From the NCBI RefSeq assembly GCF_002844275.1, contig NZ_NXGX01000001.1:744001-808000 (forward strand): 64,000 bases of DNA, given 5' to 3'. The translations under genes were made by a program, and so were the position numbers. The DNA is from Thalassospira lohafexi. Its GTDB lineage: Bacteria > Pseudomonadota > Alphaproteobacteria > Rhodospirillales > Thalassospiraceae. The notes under the pieces are model-generated. The model did not search any database. It worked only from the letters and a program-made list of their open reading frames with translations, and was not told where the DNA came from. Shown in pieces: positions 25,290 to 35,388 of the stretch. The first letter of the stretch is position 1. Each line of letters starts with the position of its first letter.

Positions 25290-27572
25290 ATGAGCATTCC
25301 GTCCGCCGCAGTTTCTGGCCCGCGACGCCTTTTAAAGCGCGTCCGCGACGTTATGGCTGGACCGGGGACTGCGGAGGAACGCCTTGGACAGATCGTGACC
25401 ATTATTGCTGCTGATATGGTGGCAGAGGTGTGTTCGGTCTATGTGATGCGTGCGGGCGAGGTGCTTGAGCTGTTTGCGACATGTGGTTTGTCCAAAGAGG
25501 CAATCCACATGACGCGCCTTCGGGTGGGGGAAGGCATTGTCGGGTTTGTTGCCGCCCACGCGCGGCCCTTGAACCTTAAGGACGCGCAAAGTCATCCGAA
25601 CTTTGCCTATCGCCCGGAAACCGGCGAGGAAATCTATCATTCCATGATCGGTGTGCCGGTCCTGCGCGGGGGCCGTATCATTGGCGTTTTGGCCGTGCAG
25701 AACCGCACCGAACGCCTGTATTCCGAGGACGAGCAGGAAGCGCTTGAAAACGTTGCCATGGTGCTGGCCGAAATGGTCGCCGGTGGTGAGTTGGTCAGCC
25801 GCGAAGAACTTATTCCGACCGATGGCATTGCACTTTTGCCGCTGCGTCTTGGCGGAGCGCGGCTTGCGCCGGGGATTGGCAAGGGGATTGCCGTTCTGCA
25901 TGAGCCGCGGATTGTCATTGACCGGATGGTGTCCGATGACCCCGAAGAAGAACTGACGCGGCTGCGTGAAGCCATGCGGGCCTTGCAGAACCATCTTGAT
26001 AAGATGCTTGAGGCGGTTTCCGATATTGACGGCCTTGATGAGGCCGACGATCCGGGCGATATCCTTGAGGCCTATCGAATGATTGCCCAGGATACCGGGT
26101 GGCTGAACCGGATTACCGAGGCGGTCCATACCGGGTTGACGGCCGAAGCGGCCGTGCAGAAGGTCCATGATGATACCCGCGCACGCATGGCGCAGGTGAC
26201 CGATCCGTATTTACGCGAACGCCTGCACGACCTTGAAGACCTTGCCAACCGGTTGTTGCAGCATTTGTCGGGCCAGTATCAGTCGCCGGCATTTGGTGAT
26301 CTGCCCGATGAAATTATTCTGGTGGCGCGCAACATCGGCCCGGCGGAGCTTTTGGATTACGATCACACCCGTTTGCGGGGGTTGGCGCTTGAGGAAGGGT
26401 CGCATACATCGCATGTGGCGATTGTGGCCCGTGCCCTTGATATCCCGGTTCTTGGCGGGGTAAAGGGCGTTCTTGACAAGGTCGAAGGCGGCGATCCACT
26501 GATTGTGGATGCAGACAATGCCCAGTTGTTCGTGCGCCCCAGCGAAGATGTCCGTGCGGTCATTGACGGGGCGCTTAAGGCGCGTGCACAGCGCAAGGCT
26601 CTTTATGCGCAGATGCGCGACATGCCGTCGTGTACGACCGATGGGGTGGATGTTTCGCTTAATATCAATGCGGGGCTTTTGATTGATGTGCCCCATGTCA
26701 TTGAAAGCGGCGCGGATGGGATTGGTCTGTACCGAACGGAAATCCCGTTCATGGTGCGATCTGCCATGCCCGACATCACCGATCAGACAAAATTATATAA
26801 CCGTATTTTCGAGCAGGCCGAAGGCCGCCCAATCGTATTTCGGACGCTGGATGTCGGCGGTGACAAATTGTTGCCCTATTGGGAAGATATGACTGAAGAG
26901 AACCCGGCAATGGGGTGGCGTTCAATCCGCATTACGCTGGATCGGCCTGCCGTGCTGGTGCATCAGCTGCGCGCCTTGATCCGTGCGGGGCATGATCGTG
27001 ATCTTTACATCATGTTCCCGATGATCGCCGAAGTTGCCGAGTTTGATCAGGCGAAAGCCCTGCTTGATGATCAGTTACGGCGTGAAGCCGAACGTGGTTT
27101 TGTGCCGCGCAAGGTTGAAGTTGGCGCGATGCTTGAGGTGCCAGCCCTTATCTGGCAGGCACCAGCCTTGCTTAAGCGTGTTGACTTCCTGTCGGTGGGG
27201 ACCAACGATCTGTTGCAGTTTATGTTTGCCGCAGATCGTGGTAATCCGCGGATTGAAGGACGATATGATACATTATCACCCAGCGTTTTCGCATTTATGC
27301 GCCAGTTGGTAACGTTGTGTGACGAGAAAGATGTCCGGTTAACCATTTGCGGCGAAATGGCCGGACGACCGTTAGAGGCAATGGCCCTTATCGGCTTGGG
27401 AATAAAGCGTTTATCTATGGCACCTGCGTCTATCGGTCCTGTAAAGGAAATGGTTAGAAGTATGTGCAAGTATGAAGTTGAACGTTATGTTCTGACGATA
27501 ATGAATAATTCCACCAGATCATTGCGATCTCGTCTTAAGGCTTTCGCAATAGATCACGGTGTAAAACTTTAA
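25290..27572 (+). CDS. ptsP: Nitrogen-PTS enzyme I (EI-Ntr), PtsP
   Basis: A 760-residue phosphoenolpyruvate-protein phosphotransferase that feeds phosphate to NPr in the regulatory nitrogen PTS. An N-terminal GAF domain (about 20-150) precedes the PEP-utilising N-terminal, swivelling and TIM-barrel domains. The phospho-accepting His is H375 in GSHTSHVAIVARAL, the catalytic Cys is C687 in TICGEMAGRP, and YRTEIPFM holds the PEP-binding Arg. GAF presumably senses a nitrogen metabolite. ATG at 25290, 5 bases after the preceding stop. Confidence 0.97.
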   Translation: MSIPSAAVSGPRRLLKRVRDVMAGPGTAEERLGQIVTIIAADMVAEVCSVYVMRAGEVLELFATCGLSKEAIHMTRLRVGEGIVGFVAAHARPLNLKDAQSHPNFAYRPETGEEIYHSMIGVPVLRGGRIIGVLAVQNRTERLYSEDEQEALENVAMVLAEMVAGGELVSREELIPTDGIALLPLRLGGARLAPGIGKGIAVLHEPRIVIDRMVSDDPEEELTRLREAMRALQNHLDKMLEAVSDIDGLDEADDPGDILEAYRMIAQDTGWLNRITEAVHTGLTAEAAVQKVHDDTRARMAQVTDPYLRERLHDLEDLANRLLQHLSGQYQSPAFGDLPDEIILVARNIGPAELLDYDHTRLRGLALEEGSHTSHVAIVARALDIPVLGGVKGVLDKVEGGDPLIVDADNAQLFVRPSEDVRAVIDGALKARAQRKALYAQMRDMPSCTTDGVDVSLNINAGLLIDVPHVIESGADGIGLYRTEIPFMVRSAMPDITDQTKLYNRIFEQAEGRPIVFRTLDVGGDKLLPYWEDMTEENPAMGWRSIRITLDRPAVLVHQLRALIRAGHDRDLYIMFPMIAEVAEFDQAKALLDDQLRREAERGFVPRKVEVGAMLEVPALIWQAPALLKRVDFLSVGTNDLLQFMFAADRGNPRIEGRYDTLSPSVFAFMRQLVTLCDEKDVRLTICGEMAGRPLEAMALIGLGIKRLSMAPASIGPVKEMVRSMCKYEVERYVLTIMNNSTRSLRSRLKAFAIDHGVKL

Positions 27573-27668
27573 AAACAATCGCTTTTGGTGGGGATTTCTG
27601 ATATTTTTATTGCTAGATCGTAACGTGGGGGTGCGGAGTTGGCGATCAAAAAGCGAAAGGAAGATCAT

Positions 27669-28913
27669 TTGAATGAGGATGCCCGCGGGCGCCTGCGCTT
27701 CAGGCCGTTGTCCGGGGATAATCCCTCGAATGATATTATGATGGAAGCAGAGAACAACCAGCTCGGCGGTCACGCCGATGTCGGACAACTCTTGAAACAG
27801 ACCCGTATCGGGTTGGGGCAAACCGTTGAAGACGTTTGTCAGCTTCTTCGTATTCGTAAAATTTATGTCGAAGCCATCGAGAATGGGGAGTATTCGCTTT
27901 TGCCGAATGGTCCCTATGGTCTTGGCTTCGTTAAAGCATATGCCGAGCATCTTGGCCTCGACGGGGCTGAGATTGCGCGTCGTTTCCGTGAGGAAAACAA
28001 CGCGCCGGCAGCACGAACGCAATTGACGTTCCCAAAACCGGTTCAAGAAAGCCGGGTTCCAGGTGGGGCAGTCCTTTTGATTGCCGCGATGCTTGGACTT
28101 GGGGCTTACGGCGGGTGGTACTATCTTTCAAGCCAGGGCAAAACCATTGCCGATCTGGTCGATCCACTGCCTGAACGACTGGCAAGCTATACGACGTCTG
28201 CACCGGAAGAACCTGAGCCGCGGACACTTGAAAACGCGGCTGAGGCACAGGCAGCCGAAGCGCCGGTTTCATCGACGGATACTACCGACACTGCAAACGA
28301 ACCTGACGGGGTGGAAGCACCCGTTGCAAGTTCAGCCACCACGCCGGAAGGTGAGGGTGCAGGGTCAAATGATGTTGCCGTTGTCGAAACCGCACCAGAA
28401 ACGGCTACTGCCCCGGTTGAAGAAGCCGAAAATACGGCGGCAGACGTTGCAGAACAGCCCGTAAGCGAAACGGCGCAAGCAGAACCTGCTGCGGAGCCGC
28501 AAGCACCGGTGGCTCAAGCACCTGAAACGACACCTGATACGACACCGGCTGCGCCAGCCGCAGAAGTTGCGTCTGTACCGGAGGTACCTGACGTTGACGA
28601 TGCGGGGGGTGCGCGTGTGTTTGGATCGGTCAATGTTGACAGCCGTGTGACGATTTCAGCGACGGAAACCAGTTGGGTTCGCATTCGCGAAGCTGATGGC
28701 AATGTCTTGCTGACCCGGATGTTGACGGCGGGCGATACGTACCGCGTGCCGAATCGTGACGGGCTTAAGCTTGAAGTCGGTAATGCCGGTGCCCTGACCT
28801 ATAGCATCGACGGGAACGAAGCCCTTCCGGTTGGTGAATACGGCGCGGTTATTTCGGACTTTTCGTTAAATGTCGATGATTTGACCGAAGCTGAAACATC
28901 GACTGTTCAGTAA
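27669..28913 (+). CDS. rodZ: RodZ-like helix-turn-helix membrane protein
   Basis: About 414 residues with the RodZ architecture: an N-terminal Cro-type HTH (VGQLLKQTRIGLGQTVEDVCQLLRIRKIYVEAIENG), one transmembrane helix (AVLLIAAMLGLGAYGGWYYL), a long Ala/Glu/Pro/Thr-rich periplasmic linker and a C-terminal DUF4115 beta domain (VTISATETSWVRIREADG). RodZ links MreB to the cell-elongation complex. TTG 27669 has AAAGGAAG five bases upstream; TTG 27639 would add ten residues. It precedes ispG, the common order in the class. Confidence 0.88.
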   Translation: MNEDARGRLRFRPLSGDNPSNDIMMEAENNQLGGHADVGQLLKQTRIGLGQTVEDVCQLLRIRKIYVEAIENGEYSLLPNGPYGLGFVKAYAEHLGLDGAEIARRFREENNAPAARTQLTFPKPVQESRVPGGAVLLIAAMLGLGAYGGWYYLSSQGKTIADLVDPLPERLASYTTSAPEEPEPRTLENAAEAQAAEAPVSSTDTTDTANEPDGVEAPVASSATTPEGEGAGSNDVAVVETAPETATAPVEEAENTAADVAEQPVSETAQAEPAAEPQAPVAQAPETTPDTTPAAPAAEVASVPEVPDVDDAGGARVFGSVNVDSRVTISATETSWVRIREADGNVLLTRMLTAGDTYRVPNRDGLKLEVGNAGALTYSIDGNEALPVGEYGAVISDFSLNVDDLTEAETSTVQ

Positions 28914-28955
28914 GCACAGGGCCTGTGAAACGGCGTATGTGACAGATTAAATGCC

Positions 28956-28985
28956 AAAGGCGGCCCTGTTGGGTCGCCTTTTTCG
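28956..28985 (+). terminator. Terminator downstream of rodZ
   Basis: AAAGGCG (28956-28962) pairs with CGCCTTT (28975-28981), with further GCC/GGG pairing inside, followed by a short T run. Confidence 0.75.
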
Positions 28986-29092
28986 TGCCTGCCATGCAAA
29001 ATCGGTGAGAAAATCCGTCAGCCAACGGTTTCTAATCGGCGTTTGATAAGCTATATACACCCCAAGACACCTTGAACATTTTGGAACCGGAA

Positions 29093-30217
29093 ATGAGCGT
29101 CCGCCCATATCGCGATATTGAACGCCGCAAAAGCCGCAAAATCCTTGTCGGGAATGTGGAAGTTGGCGGCGACGCACCGATCACGGTGCAGTCGATGACA
29201 AACACCCTGACCACCGATGTGAACGCGACAGTTGCGCAGATCCATCGTCTGGAAGAAGCCGGTGCAGACATCGTGCGTGTGTCCTGCCCGGATCAGGAAT
29301 CCTCGTTCGCGCTTAAGGAGATTGTCAAACAGGTCAATGTCCCGATCGTGGCCGACATCCATTTCCATTACAAACGCGCGATTGAAGCCGCCGAATCCGG
29401 TGCGGCGTGCCTGCGGATCAATCCGGGCAATATCGGATCGACCGAACGTGTGCGCGAAGTTGTGAAGGCCGCCAAAGATCATGGCTGTTCAATGCGGATC
29501 GGGGTAAATGCCGGGTCGCTTGAAAAAGAACTGTTGGAGCGTTACGGCGAACCTTGCCCCGAGGCGATGGTTGAAAGTGCGCTGAACCACGCCAAAATCC
29601 TTGAAGACCTTGATTTCCGCGAATTTAAAATCTCGGTCAAGGCGTCCGACGTTTTTCTGGCAGTGGCGGCCTATTACGGGCTGGCGGAAGCATGTGATTA
29701 TCCGCTGCATCTTGGCATTACCGAGGCCGGTGGCCTGCGCGGTGGGACGGTGAAATCAGCCATCGGGATGGGCAACCTTCTGTGGGCCGGTATTGGCGAT
29801 ACGCTGCGCGTGTCATTGTCGGCCGACCCGGTTGAGGAAATCCATGTCGGGTACGACATCCTGAAATCGCTGGGGCTTCGCACCCGTGGTGTTCAGATTA
29901 TTTCTTGCCCGTCTTGTGCGCGTCAGGGCTTTAACGTGGTTGAAACCGTGGCCGCCCTTGAAGAACGTCTTGCCCATATCTCAACCCCGATTTCGCTGTC
30001 GATCATTGGCTGTATTGTCAATGGGCCGGGCGAAGCGCGTGAAACCGATATCGGTTTGACCGGTGGCGGTGGTGGCAATCACAAGATGTATATTTCCGGG
30101 CGCCCGGATCATAATGTCAGCACGGAAAAGATGGTCGATCATATCGTCGATCTGGTCGAAGAACGTGCGGCAAAAATCGAAGCCGAAGAGGCCGCCAAGC
30201 TGGCTGCGGCGGAATAG
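29093..30217 (+). CDS. ispG: 4-hydroxy-3-methylbut-2-enyl diphosphate synthase IspG
   Basis: Performs the penultimate step of the methylerythritol phosphate isoprenoid pathway using a [4Fe-4S] cluster. The 374-residue protein has cluster ligands C272, C275, C307 and E314 ([20 protein letters not shown]), a TIM-barrel start ([13 protein letters not shown] segment) and the [10 protein letters not shown] motif. ATG 29093 is chosen over a TTG at 29072 because it gives the standard family start ([14 protein letters not shown]). It lies between rodZ and hisS, as in many alphaproteobacteria. Confidence 0.96.
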   Translation: MSVRPYRDIERRKSRKILVGNVEVGGDAPITVQSMTNTLTTDVNATVAQIHRLEEAGADIVRVSCPDQESSFALKEIVKQVNVPIVADIHFHYKRAIEAAESGAACLRINPGNIGSTERVREVVKAAKDHGCSMRIGVNAGSLEKELLERYGEPCPEAMVESALNHAKILEDLDFREFKISVKASDVFLAVAAYYGLAEACDYPLHLGITEAGGLRGGTVKSAIGMGNLLWAGIGDTLRVSLSADPVEEIHVGYDILKSLGLRTRGVQIISCPSCARQGFNVVETVAALEERLAHISTPISLSIIGCIVNGPGEARETDIGLTGGGGGNHKMYISGRPDHNVSTEKMVDHIVDLVEERAAKIEAEEAAKLAAAE

Positions 30218-30240
30218 CAAAGTTGTATTGATCAGTTTTG

Positions 30241-30271
30241 GCTTTCCGCCACACCGGCGGAAAGCTATTTT
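30241..30271 (+). terminator. Terminator between ispG and hisS
   Basis: A perfect ten-base stem GCTTTCCGCC / GGCGGAAAGC with a 5-base loop followed by TATTTTC, starting 24 bases after the ispG stop. It implies that hisS has its own promoter in 30272-30345. Confidence 0.85.
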
Positions 30272-30345
30272 CATGTTCGCATGAATTTGCACACAATTGC
30301 CTTGTGGGCAAATTGCTGGATTTAAAGAAAGATCGGAGACCCAAA

Positions 30346-31587
30346 GTGGCATCGCTTCAACCCGTCCGTGGTACGCATGACCTTCTGCCTGAACAGAACC
30401 GTCTGCAGGATCATATCGCGAATACCGCACGCGACATTGGCGAGTTGTATGGTTATCAGCGCATGACCACGCCGATCTTTGAATTTACCGACGTGTTTGC
30501 CCGCACCCTTGGCGATACATCCGATGTCGTGACCAAGGAAATGTACACCTTTGAAGATCGCGGTGGTGAGCAGATCACCCTGCGTCCCGAAGGAACAGCC
30601 GGTATTGCGCGTGCCTATATGTCCAATGGCATGCAGCAGATGTCCCCGGTCAAGGTCAGTTACTATGGCCCGATGTTCCGTTATGAGCGTCCGCAAAAAG
30701 GTCGTCAGCGCCAGTTCCACCAGATCGGTGCCGAACTGCTGGGTGTTGAACAGGTTGCCGGCGATATCGAGATGATCGGGTACGGCGCGCATATCCTAAA
30801 AACCCTTGGTCTTTGGGACAGCATCACGCTGGAGCTGAATACCCTTGGCGATCCGGAAAGCCGTGCGGCATATCGCGACGTTCTGGTTGATTATTTCAAG
30901 GGTCATTTTGACAAGCTGTCGGAAGACAGCCGCAATCGTCTTGAAAAGAACCCGCTGCGTATTCTTGATTCCAAGGATGACGGGGACCGCGAACTGGTGG
31001 CCAATGCACCGCTGTTTGCCGAGTACCTTAACGAACACAGCAAGGAATTCTTCAAGGGGCTGACCGAAGGGCTTGGCGATATCGGGATCAATTATGAACT
31101 GAACCCGCGTCTGGTGCGTGGCCTTGATTATTATTGCCACACCTGTTTTGAATTCACCACCAACACACTTGGTGCGCAAGGAACCGTCATGGCCGGTGGC
31201 CGGTATGACGGGCTGATTTCGACCATGGGTGGCCCGCAGACCGCCGGTGTTGGCTGGGCGGCAGGTGTTGAACGACTTGCCCTTATGGTTGGGCAAGCCC
31301 CGGCAGGTCCGCGCCCGATTGCGCTTATTCCGATGGGGGATGCTGCCGAAGCCAAATGTCGTGCGCTGGCCCAGACGCTGCGCGAAGCCGGTATTGCGGT
31401 TGAGCTTGGCTATTCCGGCAATATGAAAAAACGCCTGAAACGGGCAGACAAGGCCAATGCCCGTATGGCGGTGATCCTTGGTGATGACGAACTGGCAAAC
31501 GGTGTTGCCCAGTTGCGCGATCTTGATAGCAGCGAACAGCGCGAAGTGGCCCTTGATCAACTGGCTGGCGTGATCAGCAAAGGATGA
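30346..31587 (+). CDS. hisS: Histidyl-tRNA synthetase
   Basis: A 413-residue class II aminoacyl-tRNA synthetase. Motif 2 is YGPMFRYERPQKGRQRQFHQIGAE, the histidine-binding loop is GLDYYCHTCFEF, motif 3 region is GGRYDGL...GVERLAL, and the C-terminal anticodon domain starts near residue 325. GTG 30346 is the start, with GGAG seven bases upstream and the usual LQPVRGTHDLLP opening. It is followed after 8 bases by the glutamyl-tRNA-reductase-like gene, so the two are co-transcribed. Confidence 0.96.
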   Translation: MASLQPVRGTHDLLPEQNRLQDHIANTARDIGELYGYQRMTTPIFEFTDVFARTLGDTSDVVTKEMYTFEDRGGEQITLRPEGTAGIARAYMSNGMQQMSPVKVSYYGPMFRYERPQKGRQRQFHQIGAELLGVEQVAGDIEMIGYGAHILKTLGLWDSITLELNTLGDPESRAAYRDVLVDYFKGHFDKLSEDSRNRLEKNPLRILDSKDDGDRELVANAPLFAEYLNEHSKEFFKGLTEGLGDIGINYELNPRLVRGLDYYCHTCFEFTTNTLGAQGTVMAGGRYDGLISTMGGPQTAGVGWAAGVERLALMVGQAPAGPRPIALIPMGDAAEAKCRALAQTLREAGIAVELGYSGNMKKRLKRADKANARMAVILGDDELANGVAQLRDLDSSEQREVALDQLAGVISKG

Positions 31588-31595
31588 GTTAAGGC

Positions 31596-32951
31596 GTGAC
31601 AGACGGGGCAGACGGGATTTCGCATGAAGATGCCGGGGATTGGCCGCTAGATCGCCTGTTGGTGATCGGCACCAATCATCGGCGGTCCAGCGAAGATACC
31701 CGGGACCGTCTGTTTATTGACGAAGCCCGCCTGCCACAGTTTCTTGCCGCGATTGCGCAAGCCCGTTTGGGGCAGGGGGTTGTGGTTTCGACCTGCAACC
31801 GCACCGAAATCCATCTGTTGGCGTCCGAGGCCGAACGTGGTCGCGAACGGTTGATTGATTTGATGTCGCTTTGGGCGGATGTCGATCGGGATCAACTGGC
31901 CGCCGAGCTTTATATTCGTTCGGGCCGCGATGCGCTGCGCCATATGTTTGCGGTGGCGGCATCCCTTGACAGTCTGGTGATTGGCGAGCCGGAAGTTTTC
32001 GGTCAGGTCAAGGATGCGCACCGGATTGCGCGCAAGCATGAGCTTGTCGGGCGTGAGCTTGAACTGGTCTATCAGGCGGCCTATGCCATTGCCAAAAAGG
32101 TTCGCAACCAGACCGGCATCGGGCAGGGAGCCGTTTCAATTGCGGCGGCGGCCCAGTCGGTGGCGCGCGATTTACATGGTGATCTTAAAAACTGCACCCT
32201 GTTGCTGGCAGGGGCCGGTGATATGGGTGAATTGATTGCCGCATCGCTTGCCGAACGGGGCATTGGTCGCATTCTGGTGACGGACCGTTTGGCCGCACGC
32301 GCCCGTCTTGTCGCACGACGCCTTGATTGCCATTGGTCGGAAATGGATGACCTTGATCGTCTGATGGCAGAGGCCGACCTTATTCTGACTGCGGGCGGAT
32401 CGCGGCGTTACATGATTGATCGGGATCGTGCGTTGGCAGCGGTCAAACGCCGCCGGTATCGCCCGGTCTTGATGATTGATACCGCTGTGCCCGGTGATAT
32501 CGACCCGCAGGTCGATGAGATTGACGAGGTTTTCCTGTATCGGATCGAAGACCTTGAAAATATCGCCGCCGAAGGGCGCGGTGGACGTGAACAAAAGGCC
32601 GAAGAAGCCTGGGCCCTGATTGAGGCGGAACTTGACAGGTTTGTGCGCGACCGTGCACAGCGGGCCGCCGTTCCGGCAATTGCAGATTTGCGCAAACGAT
32701 TTGAAACGGTGCGTTCTGATGTTTTAAACGAAAGCCAGGGGGATGCGGAAAAGGCAACGCGGCTTTTGATCAATCGATTGTTGCATACGCCGACCCAGGC
32801 CCTAAAAGATCTGGCGACGACAACGGATGGTGCAGGCACTGTCGAATGGGTGAAGGCCCAGAAACTGTTGGCGCGCTTATTTGAACTTGATGACAAACCG
32901 GTTGGCGATAAAAACACCCCAACCGACCCCGAACAGGAGAATAAAGAGTGA
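31596..32951 (+). CDS. hemA: Glutamyl-tRNA reductase-like protein (divergent)
   Basis: A 451-residue protein with the three glutamyl-tRNA reductase regions: catalytic domain with C67 in [11 protein letters not shown] and [25 protein letters not shown] domain with [14 protein letters not shown]; and C-terminal dimer helices ending [13 protein letters not shown]. It would make glutamate-1-semialdehyde for heme. Oddities: most alphaproteobacteria use ALA synthase instead; the usual NRT of the cofactor site reads TDRLAA; and a usual His of the Y-x-H segment is Arg ([10 protein letters not shown]). GTG start at 31596; its stop overlaps the prfA start by four bases. Confidence 0.85.
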   Translation: MTDGADGISHEDAGDWPLDRLLVIGTNHRRSSEDTRDRLFIDEARLPQFLAAIAQARLGQGVVVSTCNRTEIHLLASEAERGRERLIDLMSLWADVDRDQLAAELYIRSGRDALRHMFAVAASLDSLVIGEPEVFGQVKDAHRIARKHELVGRELELVYQAAYAIAKKVRNQTGIGQGAVSIAAAAQSVARDLHGDLKNCTLLLAGAGDMGELIAASLAERGIGRILVTDRLAARARLVARRLDCHWSEMDDLDRLMAEADLILTAGGSRRYMIDRDRALAAVKRRRYRPVLMIDTAVPGDIDPQVDEIDEVFLYRIEDLENIAAEGRGGREQKAEEAWALIEAELDRFVRDRAQRAAVPAIADLRKRFETVRSDVLNESQGDAEKATRLLINRLLHTPTQALKDLATTTDGAGTVEWVKAQKLLARLFELDDKPVGDKNTPTDPEQENKE

Positions 32952-34030
32952 GTTTGGACCTTGGTAAGCTTGATGGCGTCGTACGCCGGTTCGACGAGCT
33001 CAATTCCCTACTGTCGAGCGGTGAGCTTGATGGTGATAACTTTGTCAAACTGTCGCGTGAACATGCGGAACTGTCGCCGATTGTCGAGGCGATTGGGGTC
33101 TATACAAAGCTTCTGAGCGATCTGGATGATGCCAAGGAAATTCTGGCTGACCCGGATGGCGATCGCGATATGCGCGAAATGGCCGAGGCGGAAAAATACG
33201 AAATTCAGGACAAGCTGCCTGAGGCCGAACACGCCGTTAAGCTGATGCTGATCCCCAAGGACAGTGCGGATAGTAAAAACGCCATCCTTGAAATTCGTGC
33301 GGGTACGGGCGGCGAGGAAGCTGCGCTGTTTGCCGCCGATCTGTATCGGATGTATCAGCGTTATGCCGAAGGGCGTGGCTGGAAGTTCGAACAAATGGAC
33401 GCCAGCGAAAACGATCTTGGCGGGTTTAAGGAAGTCATTGTCAATGTGTCGGGCACGGACGTATTTGCCCGCATGAAGTTTGAAAGTGGTGTTCACCGCG
33501 TACAGCGTGTGCCCGTGACCGAGGGCGGTGGGCGTATTCATACGTCTGCGGCAACAGTGGCGGTTCTGCCCGAGGCCGAAGAAGTTGATATCCGCATTGA
33601 TCCAAAAGACCTGCGGATTGATACCTATCGCTCGCAAGGGGCGGGTGGCCAGCATGTTAACACGACCGATAGTGCGGTGCGGATTACCCATATTCCGTCC
33701 GGGGTGGTTGCGGCCAGTCAGGAAGCAAAATCCCAGCATAAGAACAAAGAAAAAGCGATGAAGATGCTGCTGTCGCGCCTGTATGATCAGGAACGCGAAA
33801 GCAAGGACACCGCACGTGCCGCCGACCGTAAATCGCAAGTCGGGTCGGGGGATCGGTCCGAGCGCATCCGGACATATAACTTCCCGCAAGGACGCGTGTC
33901 GGATCATCGTATTAACCTGACCCTTTATCGTCTGGATGATTTCATTGCGGGTGGCCCGTCAGTTGATGAAATGATTGATGCGCTGATTTCCGAAGAACAG
34001 GCACAGAAACTGGCTGAAATCGAAAGTTGA
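32948..34030 (+). CDS. prfA: Peptide chain release factor 1
   Basis: Terminates translation at UAG and UAA. The 360-residue RF1 has the peptidyl-hydrolysis motif GGQ at 233-235 ([11 protein letters not shown]) and PVT ([15 protein letters not shown]) at the codon-recognition position. GTG start at 32948, overlapping the previous gene's TGA by four bases, so translation is coupled. The methyltransferase that modifies the GGQ glutamine, prmC, begins one base after its stop. Confidence 0.97.
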   Translation: MSLDLGKLDGVVRRFDELNSLLSSGELDGDNFVKLSREHAELSPIVEAIGVYTKLLSDLDDAKEILADPDGDRDMREMAEAEKYEIQDKLPEAEHAVKLMLIPKDSADSKNAILEIRAGTGGEEAALFAADLYRMYQRYAEGRGWKFEQMDASENDLGGFKEVIVNVSGTDVFARMKFESGVHRVQRVPVTEGGGRIHTSAATVAVLPEAEEVDIRIDPKDLRIDTYRSQGAGGQHVNTTDSAVRITHIPSGVVAASQEAKSQHKNKEKAMKMLLSRLYDQERESKDTARAADRKSQVGSGDRSERIRTYNFPQGRVSDHRINLTLYRLDDFIAGGPSVDEMIDALISEEQAQKLAEIES

Positions 34031-34031
34031 G

Positions 34032-34949
34032 ATGATGGTGGCCAGTACTTCGCAGCATGATGGATCGACCCTTGGTGCCTTAATGGCTGATGGGGTTTCG
34101 GCGTTGAACGCCGCCGGGATCGAAAATGCGCGTATGGATGCGCGTATTTTGCTGGCACGTGCGGCTGGTGTGGATGGTGGCCGGATCTCAGCATGGCCCG
34201 AAGATGACGTTGCGCCCGAAAAGGCCACGGCATTTCGCGATATGATTGCGCGCCGCGCCCGACATGAACCGGTTGGGCGGATTTTGGGCGAGCGCGACTT
34301 TTGGCGCCATACCTTCAAACTCGCCCCTGATACGCTTGAACCACGTCCCGATAGTGAAACGCTTGTTGAGTGGGCGATTGATTTTCTTGAGGATGCGGAT
34401 GCGCCGCGCATTCTTGATTTGGGGACCGGTACCGGATGTCTGTTGTTATCGGCCCTTGGCGATTTGCCCGGCGCAACGGGTATTGGTCTTGATATCAGTG
34501 AAGGGGCGGTTGACTGTGCGCGTGAAAATGCCCGCGCACTTGATATGACCGAGCAGGCCGAATTTCGGGTGTCGGACTGGGCGCGCGCACTTAGCGATGG
34601 GGAACGGGCCGAGGGGTTTGATCTTGTGATGTCAAACCCGCCCTATATCACGCGTGACGAGATGGATATGCTTAGCCCGGAAGTGCAGAAGTTTGATCCG
34701 CGTCGTGCCTTAACCGACGAAGGCGACGGATTGGCGGCCTATCGCATATTGGCACAGGTGGCGTTTGATCTGACCAAGCCGGCGGGATTTGTCATCTTTG
34801 AAATCGGGCGCGGTCAGGAAAATGATGTTGGCCGCATGCTTGTCGAGGCGGGATTTGTCGGTGTGGAACACCGCGAAGATCTGGGCGGAATTGTCCGTTG
34901 CGTCGCGGCAAAGAAAACCCGTTGTTCGGTAGGGCGCTGCGTGATGTAG
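34032..34949 (+). CDS. prmC: Release factor glutamine methyltransferase PrmC
   Basis: Methylates the GGQ glutamine of release factors. The 305-residue protein has an N-terminal helical domain, the SAM motif ILDLGTGTGCLLLSAL and the catalytic NPPY at 202-205. It starts one base after prfA. The tail after VRCVAAKK (TRCSVGRCVM) is unusual, and the TAG stop at 34947-34949 shares two bases with the first arm of an inverted-repeat element, so the C-terminus may have been altered by that insertion. Confidence 0.96.
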   Translation: MMVASTSQHDGSTLGALMADGVSALNAAGIENARMDARILLARAAGVDGGRISAWPEDDVAPEKATAFRDMIARRARHEPVGRILGERDFWRHTFKLAPDTLEPRPDSETLVEWAIDFLEDADAPRILDLGTGTGCLLLSALGDLPGATGIGLDISEGAVDCARENARALDMTEQAEFRVSDWARALSDGERAEGFDLVMSNPPYITRDEMDMLSPEVQKFDPRRALTDEGDGLAAYRILAQVAFDLTKPAGFVIFEIGRGQENDVGRMLVEAGFVGVEHREDLGGIVRCVAAKKTRCSVGRCVM

Positions 34950-35094
34950 AGCGTGCCGCATTTAGTCTGCGATTTTGCCGGAGGCAGTCCTCCACCCTAC
35001 AGCGTCAAGGCCCTTGACCGTACCCCGCTACGCTCTGCAGCCCTTTCCTTGCCGGGCAGAAGGCTGCCTTCCGGCATTAAATGCGACACGCTCT
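34948..35094. repeat. 147-bp inverted-repeat element abutting the prmC stop
   Basis: Outer arms of 17 bases (34948-34964 and 35078-35094) are inverted copies with one mismatch; inner arms GCCGGAGGCAG (34977-34987) and CTGCCTTCCGGC (35064-35075) pair with one bulge. The 76-base centre is GC-rich with several small dyads. The size and ends resemble a non-autonomous miniature element or a large intergenic hairpin. I saw no other copy in this window, and no target duplication is evident. Confidence 0.65.
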
Positions 35095-35388
35095 CGCTTT
35101 TGCATATGTCCTATGTGAAAAAAAGCGTTTGGCACTGAAAAAAACAGTTGGAATAACCGAACAAGCCATATAGGTTGGTTTGAACGGGCCGGGTGCCCGA
35201 CGCGCTTATGAAAGCGCCGTGTTCCCCAGTAAACAGTTAGTAATCTCCGTTCCTGATTAGGTTCTTGGTTGATTTGTCTTGAGACCGTTTGATCGGTGCT
35301 GTTTAGCGGGAAATATGTTTTTCAGACGGAGTGGTTCCGGGGCCGATGATGTCACCGGATTGTCCTTCAACACCAAAGTCATGTTGAT
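35095..35388 (+). promoter_or_regulatory. Promoter and possible structured leader of the DUF4167 gene
   Basis: This 294-base gap holds no gene. GCGCTT (35202-35207) and AAGCGC (35212-35217) form a short hairpin enclosed by a partly paired GGG...CCC segment (about 35189-35228), which suggests an untranslated RNA leader of roughly 150-200 bases. A promoter may lie near 35131-35160, but no sure -10/-35 pair was identified. Confidence 0.35.
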
